The notes beneath the pieces are model-generated. The model searched no databases, was not told where the DNA came from, and worked only from the letters and a program-made list of their open reading frames with translations. From contig NZ_JBEMAR010000001.1 of the NCBI RefSeq assembly GCF_040274945.1, positions 310,001-374,000 of the forward strand: 64,000 bases of DNA. The letters are read 5' to 3'. A program made the position numbers and the translations under genes. This document shows positions 25,940 to 33,659 of the stretch, piece by piece. The DNA is from Carnobacterium_B sp040274945 (GTDB lineage: Bacteria > Bacillota > Bacilli > Lactobacillales > Carnobacteriaceae). The stretch's first letter is position 1. Every line of letters starts with the position of its first letter.

Positions 25940-27133
25940 ATGTCAGAAGAACTCACTCAAGAAATGCTCGATGAACTATATGGCCACATCATCGTTTTGC
26001 ATAAACCTGTCTTTTCTTTTACGAAATGCCTAACGACTTATTCAAAAGAAGATATGATCGCAATAGCTACTGACCTTCGTTATAAAGTGCGCCGCAGTAA
26101 AACAAAAACCGTTATTGCCGAAGATTTCTTCAAAGAACTATCTCTTAAAAGCCAGCATCAATTATCTTTTCAACCTAAAGAAGCCATTCAACTCCTACAA
26201 GAACTGATGAATGGTCCGAAAGAAATTAATCTCATACCTTTCTCCCGCAAAAATCCGGACTTATTTGATTTACTTTATTTTCGTTGGGTATTCTTATTTT
26301 ATTACGAAGATACTTATACCCTAGTACTGCCACACGAGACCAAAGAGATGTTGCAAAACTTTATTGACGATCCTGATTTCAAAGAAGAACATAAAAGGAA
26401 AAATCTACTCCATGGATACGTAGAGGCGTTTATGAACCTGTACGGCACTTTTGAAACGGACTTTTTCTTAAAAGTATGGAATCAACACAACCAACAATAC
26501 CCATTAGAACTTAATGGATTATTGTTTGAATTAATTGGGTTAGCTTGGTTTAATGAACAACTAAGGTTTACAGATAATCTAGAATACATTTTTGATAATT
26601 CTGCTATGGATGAAAATGAAGTACCCTTTTTCATGTCGAGTTCTTCACACCACGATTATTACCAACCAACTAAAGCTGATATTGACTATTTTGCTCACCA
26701 TGAATTTGACGAGCGAACTGCTCAATACAAAAAAATGAGTCGATTTTTCGCTAAGAAGTTGAATTCAGAAAAACTTGTAGCTGTCATGGATATGATTATG
26801 ATTTATATTAAACTGGATTTAGCCACGCAGGGTCTAGTTGAAGAACTAGACAGTCAATTTGGCATTGTTTTTGATGGTGTGAAAGACGTAGAAGAATTCA
26901 GCTATCTATATTCAAACTTAAACAACCATTCGCGCAAATGGTCCAATCGAGGCCATACGCCAAAAGAACTAACTAAAAATCATAGTACATTGTCCTCTGT
27001 TCCTAATAATGTTATTCCTTTTACGAATAAGAACACTGGAAAGCAAGAACCTATCCAAGTAAAAAAAATTGGCCGAAATGAGCCTTGTCCTTGTGGTAGC
27101 GGAAAGAAATACAAACATTGTCATGGGAAGTAA
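25940..27133 (+). CDS. Uncharacterised protein with a C-terminal SEC-C zinc motif
   Basis: A 397-residue cytoplasmic protein. Only the last 22 residues are recognisable: a SEC-C motif (GRNEPCPCGSGKKYKHCHGK), which binds zinc and in SecA contacts SecB and ribosomes. The rest is charged and helical with no known domain to my eye. AAAGGAG precedes the ATG. It follows gntR on the same strand after 54 bases, and ends at a bidirectional terminator. It could be a read-through partner of gntR, or independent accessory cargo. Confidence 0.75.
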   Translation: MSEELTQEMLDELYGHIIVLHKPVFSFTKCLTTYSKEDMIAIATDLRYKVRRSKTKTVIAEDFFKELSLKSQHQLSFQPKEAIQLLQELMNGPKEINLIPFSRKNPDLFDLLYFRWVFLFYYEDTYTLVLPHETKEMLQNFIDDPDFKEEHKRKNLLHGYVEAFMNLYGTFETDFFLKVWNQHNQQYPLELNGLLFELIGLAWFNEQLRFTDNLEYIFDNSAMDENEVPFFMSSSSHHDYYQPTKADIDYFAHHEFDERTAQYKKMSRFFAKKLNSEKLVAVMDMIMIYIKLDLATQGLVEELDSQFGIVFDGVKDVEEFSYLYSNLNNHSRKWSNRGHTPKELTKNHSTLSSVPNNVIPFTNKNTGKQEPIQVKKIGRNEPCPCGSGKKYKHCHGK

Positions 27134-27141
27134 CTATTAAG

Positions 27142-27181
27142 AAAAAAGCCAACAAGCAATTTTCTGCTTGTTGGCTTTTTA
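27142..27181. terminator. Bidirectional terminator between SEC-C and MazG-like genes
   Basis: AAAAAGCCAACAAGCA / TGCTTGTTGGCTTTTT with a short loop, placed between two convergent genes. Confidence 0.88.
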
Positions 27182-27191
27182 CATACTAATG

Positions 27192-27533
27192 CTATTCAAA
27201 GTCAGTGTATTTATTATTATTCCCCTTACTTTTACTTACCGGGTATTTATCATTGTTTTTTTTTAATTTTTCATCAATGATCGAATCAATATTTAAATTG
27301 AGGTTATCTGCCAACATATGAGAATAAATTAATACATCTGCTAACTCTTCCTTGATCCGTTCTAAGTTAAATTCTTTTACTTCTTCGGCTGATTTCCATT
27401 GAAATAATTCAAGTAATTCTGAAGCTTCTAGTGAAATAGAGATAGCTAAATCTTTTTCATTATGAAATTGACGCCAATCTCTATCATCTCTGAACTTATT
27501 CACCTTTTCCATACTACTTTTCTCATTATCCAT
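27192..27533 (-). CDS. MazG-like nucleotide pyrophosphohydrolase
   Basis: A 113-residue all-alpha NTP pyrophosphatase. The metal-binding pairs are visible as EASELLELFQWK and EELADVLIYSHMLAD, the ExxE...ExxD pattern of the MazG fold. Such enzymes hydrolyse (d)NTPs and are used in house-cleaning or, in some loci, in stress and defence. I chose the ATG at 27531-27533, with GGGG about 10 bases upstream; it begins 7 bases past the stop of the DUF2075 gene, so the two are translationally linked and probably act together. Confidence 0.8.
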   Translation of the reverse strand: MDNEKSSMEKVNKFRDDRDWRQFHNEKDLAISISLEASELLELFQWKSAEEVKEFNLERIKEELADVLIYSHMLADNLNLNIDSIIDEKLKKNNDKYPVSKSKGNNNKYTDFE

Positions 27534-27540
27534 CGCTTTT

Positions 27541-29304
27541 TTACCCCTTTGCTGCATTTATTAGCGCTTTTTGAAGTTCCTCATCTACCGCGTAAATATA
27601 TAAACCATTTACTCCTCTTGTTAAAAGCACATTTAATTCGTTTTTTAACAACATATCAGAGAACTGTTCTTTTTTTCCGTTCTTTAATGTTCTTTGGCGA
27701 GTAGCTTTTTTGTTTTGACTGAAACTTCTATCGAATACGATTTCTCCATTTCTATATTTTACAGAAGGACCTATAATCACACCTGCATAATTTAGGTCAA
27801 ATCCTTGAATAGTAAATGTAGAACCCACTTCATAAATAGTTTGTTCTTGTTCTGCCCAAGAAAGGTTTCTATTCTTTCTCTTTTGCTCCTTCATTTGAGG
27901 CAGTTGTAGATTCCAAGGTAGAGACCAATCCCCTATCTTAACTCTCCAATAATCATCTTTTTCTGGTTTTCTCTTATCAACGTACTCCCAATCAAATGTT
28001 GCAGTAATTCGGGAAATACCTGAATTTTCATCTTTTGCTTTTTCTCTAATAGCTTCATATAACTCTTTAGGATGATTAAAGATTTTCAAATCATATCCTT
28101 TAATATCCTTGAGAATAGGATTGATTTTTCTATCATCAATCATCGACCTTATCCAATTAATAGTGCTCTGACTCGCGTTAATCCTCATTTGATTTTCTAA
28201 ATGAATAAAATTTCCTTTTAAATTCGCCTCATGTTCTAAAGTAAGCAGTTCCTCTTCTTCCCAATATTGTTCAGTAGTGAGAACTTGATTGATATCAAAT
28301 ACCGCTACCACTACTTTTGCTCTCTCCATTAAATCATACAGCTGGTTCTTTCCTCTATAAGATTGCTTACCTTGTGTCCATAACAAATGAGCCTCATCTA
28401 CAATAACAACATCTGCTTTTTCCTTTGGAGTATGATTATTGATAAACGTAGTTGGTTTACTGACTAAATTAGGCACTTTCTTAGACGTAATACCTAATTT
28501 ATTTGCAATTTGTTGATAAACTTTCAACTGTTGCTCATGATTTACCAACAAATAACTATTTGCTTCTTGTAAAACAATATTCTCTGACTCTTCTTGAGCT
28601 AGCTGTTTTAATTCGTAAAAAAGACTGCTCATTAAAACTGTTTTGCCTGAACCAGCTTCTCCTGTTACTAAAATCAATTCTCCTGACTGGTTTCTCGTTA
28701 AAGCCTCCATAATTTTTAAGATAACTTTATCCTTAGCTTGGATTTGTTCATCACTTAGTTTATGAAATGGCGAAGCTTTAAATAGAGCAGAGTCTTTGAT
28801 TATTTTTTCAACAGGGAAAAGAGTTTTATTCTTTTTTCTTAATTTTCTCCAAATCTTAGAAAAAATCTCATCTAATTTATCTACCGTATAATACTCTTTT
28901 TGTTGATTGGTTCTTCGATTATACACGGATTGAACCGAATCGATACTAGACATATACATCATTAATTTATTTTCAATATCTAATGTCAATGATTTATTAA
29001 AATAATTATGGCCTATTATGTACATTTTTGAATCATCCGACTTTGCGAGGCTTTCCCAATCTTCCCGTTTTTTGGGATCTTCAATAAGATGTTGTTTGGT
29101 TCTTTGTCTTATATCAGAAGTTTCTCCGATATAAACTGAAAATTCGCGACTCTTTTTCTCATCATGAACGATGTAAACCGTGGGATAATCCAATAGGTAT
29201 TTTGCATTAGGTCCTTCTTCTTGAAGAATTCCACCTTCTAAACTTTTCACTGCTTCGTAGCTATAATCTGTTTCATAGATGACTGGATTAGAGATTTTAC
29301 TCAT
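27541..29304 (-). CDS. GIY-YIG nuclease fused to a DUF2075 P-loop helicase-like domain
   Basis: The 587-residue protein has an N-terminal GIY-YIG endonuclease-like domain (TVYIVHDE ... FSVYIGETSDIRQRTKQHL, residues about 45-90). From about 190 a DUF2075 ATPase domain follows: Walker A LVTGEAGSGKTVLMSSL, Walker B VVIVDEAHLLW, and helicase-like motifs NQMRINAS and GSTFTIQGFDLNYAGVIIGP. The ATPase resembles SF1 helicases and the Schlafen group. Together these parts suggest a nucleic-acid cutting and remodelling enzyme. It is followed without a gap by the MazG-like gene. It lies in an accessory zone beside decayed genes, consistent with lateral gain. A defence role is inference. Confidence 0.8.
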   Translation of the reverse strand: MSKISNPVIYETDYSYEAVKSLEGGILQEEGPNAKYLLDYPTVYIVHDEKKSREFSVYIGETSDIRQRTKQHLIEDPKKREDWESLAKSDDSKMYIIGHNYFNKSLTLDIENKLMMYMSSIDSVQSVYNRRTNQQKEYYTVDKLDEIFSKIWRKLRKKNKTLFPVEKIIKDSALFKASPFHKLSDEQIQAKDKVILKIMEALTRNQSGELILVTGEAGSGKTVLMSSLFYELKQLAQEESENIVLQEANSYLLVNHEQQLKVYQQIANKLGITSKKVPNLVSKPTTFINNHTPKEKADVVIVDEAHLLWTQGKQSYRGKNQLYDLMERAKVVVAVFDINQVLTTEQYWEEEELLTLEHEANLKGNFIHLENQMRINASQSTINWIRSMIDDRKINPILKDIKGYDLKIFNHPKELYEAIREKAKDENSGISRITATFDWEYVDKRKPEKDDYWRVKIGDWSLPWNLQLPQMKEQKRKNRNLSWAEQEQTIYEVGSTFTIQGFDLNYAGVIIGPSVKYRNGEIVFDRSFSQNKKATRQRTLKNGKKEQFSDMLLKNELNVLLTRGVNGLYIYAVDEELQKALINAAKG

Positions 29305-29526
29305 TTCTTCACATTCCTCTCAAAGCACAAACTTATTACTACAATAACTTTTCTCAGTTTATTCTAATTCTATGCTCGCATTTAAATTAATATCACTTTA
29401 AAATAAATGGTACCTAAACGTTAGTTGTCATACTACTCCTCTTCAAGTGTAATTTAACAAACAAAATTAATTATCAAACATTAGTTTTGGGTTATATTAT
29501 TACCATTAAAAGATGAGGGTACTTTT

Positions 29527-29571
29527 ATGTCAATACTAGAATTAAAAATAACCATTAATTTTTTCAGCTAA
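29527..29571 (+). pseudogene. Possible remnant of an ABC ATPase start
   Basis: After GATGAGGG an ATG opens a 14-codon frame reading MSILELKITINFFS and stop. The beginning resembles the first residues of ABC ATP-binding subunits. Too short to be sure; the surrounding 29305-29650 is AT-rich with no other coding sign. Confidence 0.2.
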
Positions 29572-29656
29572 TTCAAAAAGAGCTTCAAAAAGACTTTCTT
29601 TACTAGGTAATTAAACTCAATTTCTTGGTCTGAATAAAAAAACTTACTTTATTGCC

Positions 29657-29923
29657 TTATATACTAGGTTTAAACCCCAATAATCCATCAACAAAAGATG
29701 CCATCTCTTGCCGTTCAGTTTTATCTAATTCTTTCCTAGCGGCACACTGAACAGTACCCAATTTTCACTAGACATAAAATCATCATCATAGAGATCTTCA
29801 CCAAAACTATTAGGAACTTTTTTAGAATTACCAGTTAATAACACATGTGCAAGGTCGTTGTAGTTCTTCGAAAATCTATAGAATTAATTCTTTGAAGTTA
29901 GAATTAATCTTTTAAAAATCCAT
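29657..29923 (-). pseudogene. Frameshifted small gene of unknown family
   Basis: On the minus strand an ATG with AAAGGAAA upstream (29921-29923) is followed by stops and frame changes, yet long in-phase stretches survive: RFSKNYNDLAHVLLTGNSKK, then FGEDLYDDDFMSSENWVLFS, and in another frame KTERQEMASFVDGLLGFKP to a stop at 29657. Joined, they give about 85 residues with at least two frameshifts. I do not recognise the family. Confidence 0.5.
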
Positions 29924-30018
29924 TTTCGCAATTTCCTTTCAAGTATGTTGTTACTATTTTACTACAATAATACTAAGAATATATGATTATTTATTTTTTT
30001 CTATAAATACTGTATTAA

Positions 30019-30240
30019 TCACACCCTATCTCTACATTGAATCCAATTCTCAAAGATCTCATCTGAATAGTGTTTGATAATAAAGAAATCACTATCTACT
30101 CCTGCAATTTTAAAACTACACTTTTGATACAAGACTAATTGACCTAAACTAAAATTCCCTGTCCCTACTTCGATTGTTTTACAACCTCTTTGCACAGCTT
30201 GCTTAACAGCACCCTGTACTAACTTCTTTATAAAATCGGG
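30019..30240 (-). pseudogene. C-terminal fragment of a GNAT acetyltransferase
   Basis: The frame reads LVQGAVKQAVQRGCKTIEVG, TGNFSLGQLVLYQKCSFKI and ends EIFENWIQCRDRV. This resembles the C-terminal half of GNAT-family acetyltransferases (the TGNSSLxQLxLYQKxGF motif). The N-terminal half is missing and no start is present, so it is a truncated remnant. Confidence 0.6.
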
Positions 30241-30299
30241 CCTTTATTTTTAGTGTTGATAGATTATTCAAAATACTCACCAAATATTTCTGGAGGAAT

Positions 30300-30462
30300 A
30301 GGGTTGCTTGTAGTCCTGTATAGGATTCAATGAGAATTATAAACGGTTAACGCTTCAGCGATTACGGTTTATTTGAAGCTTGAAAGTCTGTAAGACTACA
30401 GGCTTACAGGCGGTCCCACGGCTCCACAAGCAAACCCGTCCATTCCAGAAGAAATTTTATTT
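30300..30462 (-). mobile_element. Probable IS200/IS605 right end: tnpB 3' scrap and omega-RNA-like scaffold
   Basis: On the minus strand a short frame ends RGTACKPVVLQTFKLQINRN followed by R and a stop at 30355, like the C-terminal tail of some TnpB/OrfB proteins. The region is unusually structured: GGGTTGCTTGT (30301-30311) can pair with ACAAGCAAACCC (30426-30437). Within it AAACCGTAATCGCT and AGCGTTAACCGTTT form an imperfect 14-bp hairpin, and TTGAATCC plus CCTATACAGG follow. Such overlap of gene end and structured RNA is typical of TnpB guide-RNA ends. No tnpA or rest of tnpB is present. Motif likeness only. Confidence 0.4.
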
Positions 30463-30479
30463 TGAAGCATCCACACCAT
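30450..30479. repeat. Dispersed 30-bp repeat, copy 1
   Basis: The block, starting AGAAATTTTATTTTGAAGCA, matches 56596-56625 at 27 of 30 positions. Both copies are intergenic. It may be the end of a lost mobile element. Confidence 0.5.
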
Positions 30480-30505
30480 TTGTCATACAACCATAAAATC
30501 TGCCT

Positions 30506-30547
30506 AAAAAAAAGGTAAGTCACTATAACATAGCGACTTACCTTTTT
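30506..30547 (-). terminator. Terminator of pyruvate oxidase
   Basis: AAAAAGGTAAGTC..CTAT and ATAG..GACTTACCTTTTT form a long stem about 30 bases after the pox stop, with a T run on the minus strand. Confidence 0.9.
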
Positions 30548-30575
30548 ATTAAACTATAAGTTATCTATCAGAAAA

Positions 30576-32357
30576 TTATTTAGATACTTTAGATTCAAGA
30601 CCTTCAGCTTTTAAGAATTCACTAAATGGTACTAATTCTTCAGCTTCATATTTTTCTCTGTAAGCTTTAATTTCTTCAGCACTATACAATGTAGGGTCTA
30701 ATTTCAATGTTTCCACCGGAATTGGACGTTCTTTTGTAATTTTAGCATCGATTACTACTGTTTTACCTTCTTTAGAAGCTTTAACAGCATCAGCCATTAC
30801 TTGATCCATATCTTCAATACGGCTTACTGTGAAACCAACTGCACCTTGTGCGTCTGCAATTTTTGCGTAGTCTACATCAGTAAATTCAGTACCAAAAGTA
30901 TTTTTGTTTGTATCTTCATATTTGTTCTTGATGAATCCATATTCAGTGTTTGTGAATACTACGTTGATAACAGGCATGTTGTAACGTACATTAGTAACAA
31001 CATCTGGGTAGTTCATTGAAAACGCACCATCACCCATTAAGTTAAATGCTTGACGATCAGGATATACGTTCTTAGCAGCAATACCACCAGGAAGCGCAAT
31101 ACCCATAGAAGCAAACAATGGAGAAGTTCTCCACATATTCTTAGGAGTCATGTGTAAGTGACGGATAGATGTTTGAGTTGAGTTCCCAACATCAATTGAA
31201 TAAATTGCATCTTCGTCAGCGTGATTGTTGATAGCATTGTATACTTGATAAAGTTGTAATGGACCATTTTCTTTTGTTTCCAACTTAGTCATGTAGTCAC
31301 GCCAGTTTTGAATGTTTTTCAAGTTAGCATTCCACCAAGCTGATTCTTCAACAGGTGCTACTTTTTCAAGCAATGAATGAACTGCTTCACCAGCATCTCC
31401 AAGAATAGCAACATCTGCATTATGGCGTTTACCAAGCATTGTTGGGTTGTTGTCGATTTGGATGAAGTTTTCAACATTTGCGAAAGTATTTTCTACTTCA
31501 GCAAATGGGAAGTTTGAACCAACGAAAAGAACTGTATCTGCTTCTTTAACAGCTTCGTTAGCTGGTTTCCAACCAACACGGTATGTTGAACCAGTTAATC
31601 CTTCAAAGTTGTAATCGAAAGTTTCAAAGTTTTTACCAGTTGTAATAACTGGAGCTTTAAGTTTACGAGATAATTCTTGAACCGCTGGACCATGTCCCAT
31701 AGTTCCGATACCTGCATAAATAACAGCGCGTTTAGAATTGTTTAATACTTCAACAGCTGCGTCAATATCCGCTTCGTTGATTGCAGAAGAAACGTAATCA
31801 CGGAAGCTGTGGCCTGAAGAGTAGAATGCATCGTTATCGATTTCATGGTAACCGAAATCACCAGGTACTTCTAATACAGCTACTCCACGTTTAGAGATAG
31901 CAGTACGAATTGCGTCGTCTATCAATTTTGGTAATTGTTCAGCGTAAGCAACACGACGGTTGTATACTGCGATATGATCAAACATTGGATTTTGGTTTAA
32001 TTCTTGGAACGCATCCATGTTAAGTTCTCTTTGAGGACGAGATCCTAAGATAGCTAAAACTGGTGTATTATCCATCGCTGCATCATAAAGACCATTGATT
32101 AAGTGAGAAGCACCAGGGCCACCTGATCCAACACAAACACCCAATTTCCCACCGAATTTCCATTGCATTACAGCTGCCATTGCTCCAACTTCTTCATGTT
32201 TTACTTGAAGGAATTTGATGTCTGTTTCTTGTTGATCACCTAAAGCTTCCATTAAAGGGGCTAAAGTTCCTGAAGGGATTCCATAAATTGTATCTATTCC
32301 CCATCCTGCCATCACTTTTAGTGAAGCTGTACTAATGTTAGTTTTGCCTTCTGTCAT
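30576..32357 (-). CDS. pox: Pyruvate oxidase, acetyl-phosphate and H2O2 forming
   Basis: A flavin and thiamine-diphosphate enzyme: pyruvate + phosphate + O2 gives acetyl phosphate, CO2 and H2O2. The thiamine motif is MGDGAFSMNYPDVVTNVRYN with VVFTN at its end. The N-terminal GIPSGTLAPLMEAL and the KHEEVGAM segment carrying the cofactor-activating Glu are present. At 593 residues it is close to lactobacillal POX/SpxB; acetolactate synthase is less likely given the overall sequence. AGGAGG precedes the ATG, and a strong extended -10 promoter lies upstream. It is monocistronic. Confidence 0.93.
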   Translation of the reverse strand: MTEGKTNISTASLKVMAGWGIDTIYGIPSGTLAPLMEALGDQQETDIKFLQVKHEEVGAMAAVMQWKFGGKLGVCVGSGGPGASHLINGLYDAAMDNTPVLAILGSRPQRELNMDAFQELNQNPMFDHIAVYNRRVAYAEQLPKLIDDAIRTAISKRGVAVLEVPGDFGYHEIDNDAFYSSGHSFRDYVSSAINEADIDAAVEVLNNSKRAVIYAGIGTMGHGPAVQELSRKLKAPVITTGKNFETFDYNFEGLTGSTYRVGWKPANEAVKEADTVLFVGSNFPFAEVENTFANVENFIQIDNNPTMLGKRHNADVAILGDAGEAVHSLLEKVAPVEESAWWNANLKNIQNWRDYMTKLETKENGPLQLYQVYNAINNHADEDAIYSIDVGNSTQTSIRHLHMTPKNMWRTSPLFASMGIALPGGIAAKNVYPDRQAFNLMGDGAFSMNYPDVVTNVRYNMPVINVVFTNTEYGFIKNKYEDTNKNTFGTEFTDVDYAKIADAQGAVGFTVSRIEDMDQVMADAVKASKEGKTVVIDAKITKERPIPVETLKLDPTLYSAEEIKAYREKYEAEELVPFSEFLKAEGLESKVSK

Positions 32358-32404
32358 TTTGATAATCCTCCTAGATAAATTTCACAATATTAAATGCAAA
32401 TCCA

Positions 32405-32432
32405 ATTCTATCACGTTTAAATTAAGAATCAA
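32405..32432 (-). promoter_or_regulatory. Promoter of pyruvate oxidase
   Basis: Minus strand TTGATT (32427-32432), 16-base spacer, and TAGAAT (32405-32410) with an extended TGA. An ATTGTGAAATTT half-palindrome lies between it and the ribosome site. Nothing else stands out in the 326-base gap to the next gene. Confidence 0.6.
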
Positions 32433-32683
32433 GGTTTATTTCCCATTAAATTCCATTTCTGTGAAAAAATGTACAGATTTTTTAACCTAATCTAACTAAC
32501 AACTCAAAAAACCACCATTTATTCTACATATTTACAAATAAAAATAATAAATCGCTCAATTTTCGTAGATAGAAATTAGTACCTGATCTGTAGAACGAAA
32601 AAAATATAGATATGAAAATATCCAAGGTGGGGACGGGGTATTAAGATAATAAGCTAGTAATCTATTTATTGGGGGTGGCTTTT

Positions 32684-32905
32684 TTATTTTGATTTATTTT
32701 TAGATTTTTTACTATCCATACCTGCACCAACTGCAACACCAAGAGCAATACCTATAGCGATTCCTACCGCCAAATTATCAAATACTAGTCCTAAAGCAGC
32801 GCCAAACGCAAGACCCAAAGACATGCCTAAAGCAAGATAAGTCATTTCATCCGTCTTTTTTTCATCATTTTTCTGTTTACTGTCTTTGTTATTTAAGTCT
32901 GCCAT
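32684..32905 (-). CDS. Small glycine-zipper membrane protein
   Basis: A 73-residue protein with a charged Lys/Asp-rich N-terminus (about 20 residues), one or two hydrophobic helices with regular small residues (LGMSLGLAFGAALGLVF, AVGIAIGIALGVAVGAGM) and a Lys/Ser tail. The GxxxG periodicity is that of glycine zippers, which promote helix packing in membranes. AGGAGGGA precedes the ATG, supporting a real gene. Function unknown; bacteriocin-like pore forming or a membrane stress protein are only guesses. Confidence 0.7.
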   Translation of the reverse strand: MADLNNKDSKQKNDEKKTDEMTYLALGMSLGLAFGAALGLVFDNLAVGIAIGIALGVAVGAGMDSKKSKNKSK

Positions 32906-33014
32906 AAGAAAATCCCTCCTTATATTTTTATTTTAGCATATAAGGTAGGAGAGTCTATTAATCTAGGTTTAAAATATAACTTTTTATGTGGGATAGAAAA
33001 GAGATAGGCATAAC

Positions 33015-33050
33015 AAAACCCTATCTCCTAATTGAGGTAGGGTTTATTTT
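33015..33050. terminator. Hairpin after the small coiled-coil gene
   Basis: AAACCCTA and TAGGGTTT with inner TCTC/GAGG pairing directly follow the stop at 33051; a T run lies on the plus side and a short one on the minus side. Confidence 0.6.
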
Positions 33051-33230
33051 TTATCCAATGTTAGGATTTACCGGTCCCGTCGATTCTTCAAACCGATTTA
33101 AAGTTAATTTAATTTGCTCTAATTCACCTTCAGAAGATGCTGAAGATTCCTCAATTACATCTAATTTTTCTGCAATATAATCAAGCTTATCGTAAATCTT
33201 CTCTAATATTTCTACAGTTTTATCATCCAT
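33051..33230 (-). CDS. Small coiled-coil protein
   Basis: A 59-residue acidic protein (MDDKTVEILEKIYDKLDYIA, then EKLDVIEESS) with heptad-like Leu/Ile spacing, and an EQIKLTLNRFEES segment, so a short coiled coil is likely. The ATG at 33228-33230 has AGGAG 8 bases upstream, and a hairpin follows the stop. An opposite-strand frame of 64 codons overlaps it but has no ribosome site. Family not recognised. Confidence 0.6.
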   Translation of the reverse strand: MDDKTVEILEKIYDKLDYIAEKLDVIEESSASSEGELEQIKLTLNRFEESTGPVNPNIG

Positions 33231-33473
33231 GCTCAACACTCCTTCATAATTTTACCTACATTGTAATCCTTATCTTCAGATAAATATATAAAGTTGTTTT
33301 AAAACATACACTTTTTGTGTAGCAGTTTTCTGCCTTTATAAATCCACAACTGCCAATATTTAGTAGGTTGTCTATTAAATTTGGATGACTAGATGACCAT
33401 GAAAAGGACTTTAATTCAAGAAATCCTTAAGAACTAAGAGAACCAATAACAAACGTGGAATGAGTCGTGAAAT

Positions 33474-33502
33474 GAAAAAAAAAGCCGTTAAAACGTCTTT
33501 TT
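33474..33502 (-). terminator. Terminator of the tRNA-Ala gene
   Basis: AAAGACGTT and AACGGCTTT pair with one mismatch and are followed on the minus strand by nine T, 14 bases past the tRNA 3' end. Between 33231 and 33473 no gene or repeat was seen. Confidence 0.7.
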
Positions 33503-33515
33503 AAAAATTATGTAA

Positions 33516-33586
33516 TGGAGTCTACGGGAATTGAACCCGTATTAACTGGCTGCCAGCCAGTCGTAATCCCATTATACCAAGACCCC
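33516..33586 (-). tRNA. tRNA-Ala (anticodon GGC)
   Basis: The minus strand folds into a full cloverleaf of 71 bases. The acceptor GGGGTCT pairs with AGACTCC and includes a G3-U70 pair, the identity element of alanine tRNA. The anticodon arm is ACTGG-CTGGCAG-CCAGT (anticodon GGC), the T arm ACGGG-TTCAATT-CCCGT, and the discriminator base is A. The D arm is short (15 bases) and the variable loop is 4 bases. CCA is not encoded. It stands alone, not in a tRNA cluster. Confidence 0.92.
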
Positions 33587-33659
33587 AGAGTAGAATGCTT
33601 CAGCCAATAATCTACTGATTCATCCCCTCAATGTAAATAAACCGGAATTTATTTATTGA

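Noticed and set aside
32362..32382. Possible second Rex site near pyruvate oxidase (ATTGTGAAATTT)
   Set aside because: Only one half of the palindrome is present on the minus strand; the other half reads ATCTAGG, part of the ribosome site region.
32986..33180. Plus-strand 64-codon frame opposite the small coiled-coil gene
   Set aside because: No Shine-Dalgarno, and the opposite-strand gene has AGGAG, a coiled-coil pattern and a hairpin after its stop.
33231..33473. Possible IS remnant between the small coiled-coil gene and the tRNA
   Set aside because: No frame in the stretch resembles a transposase, and no inverted ends were found.
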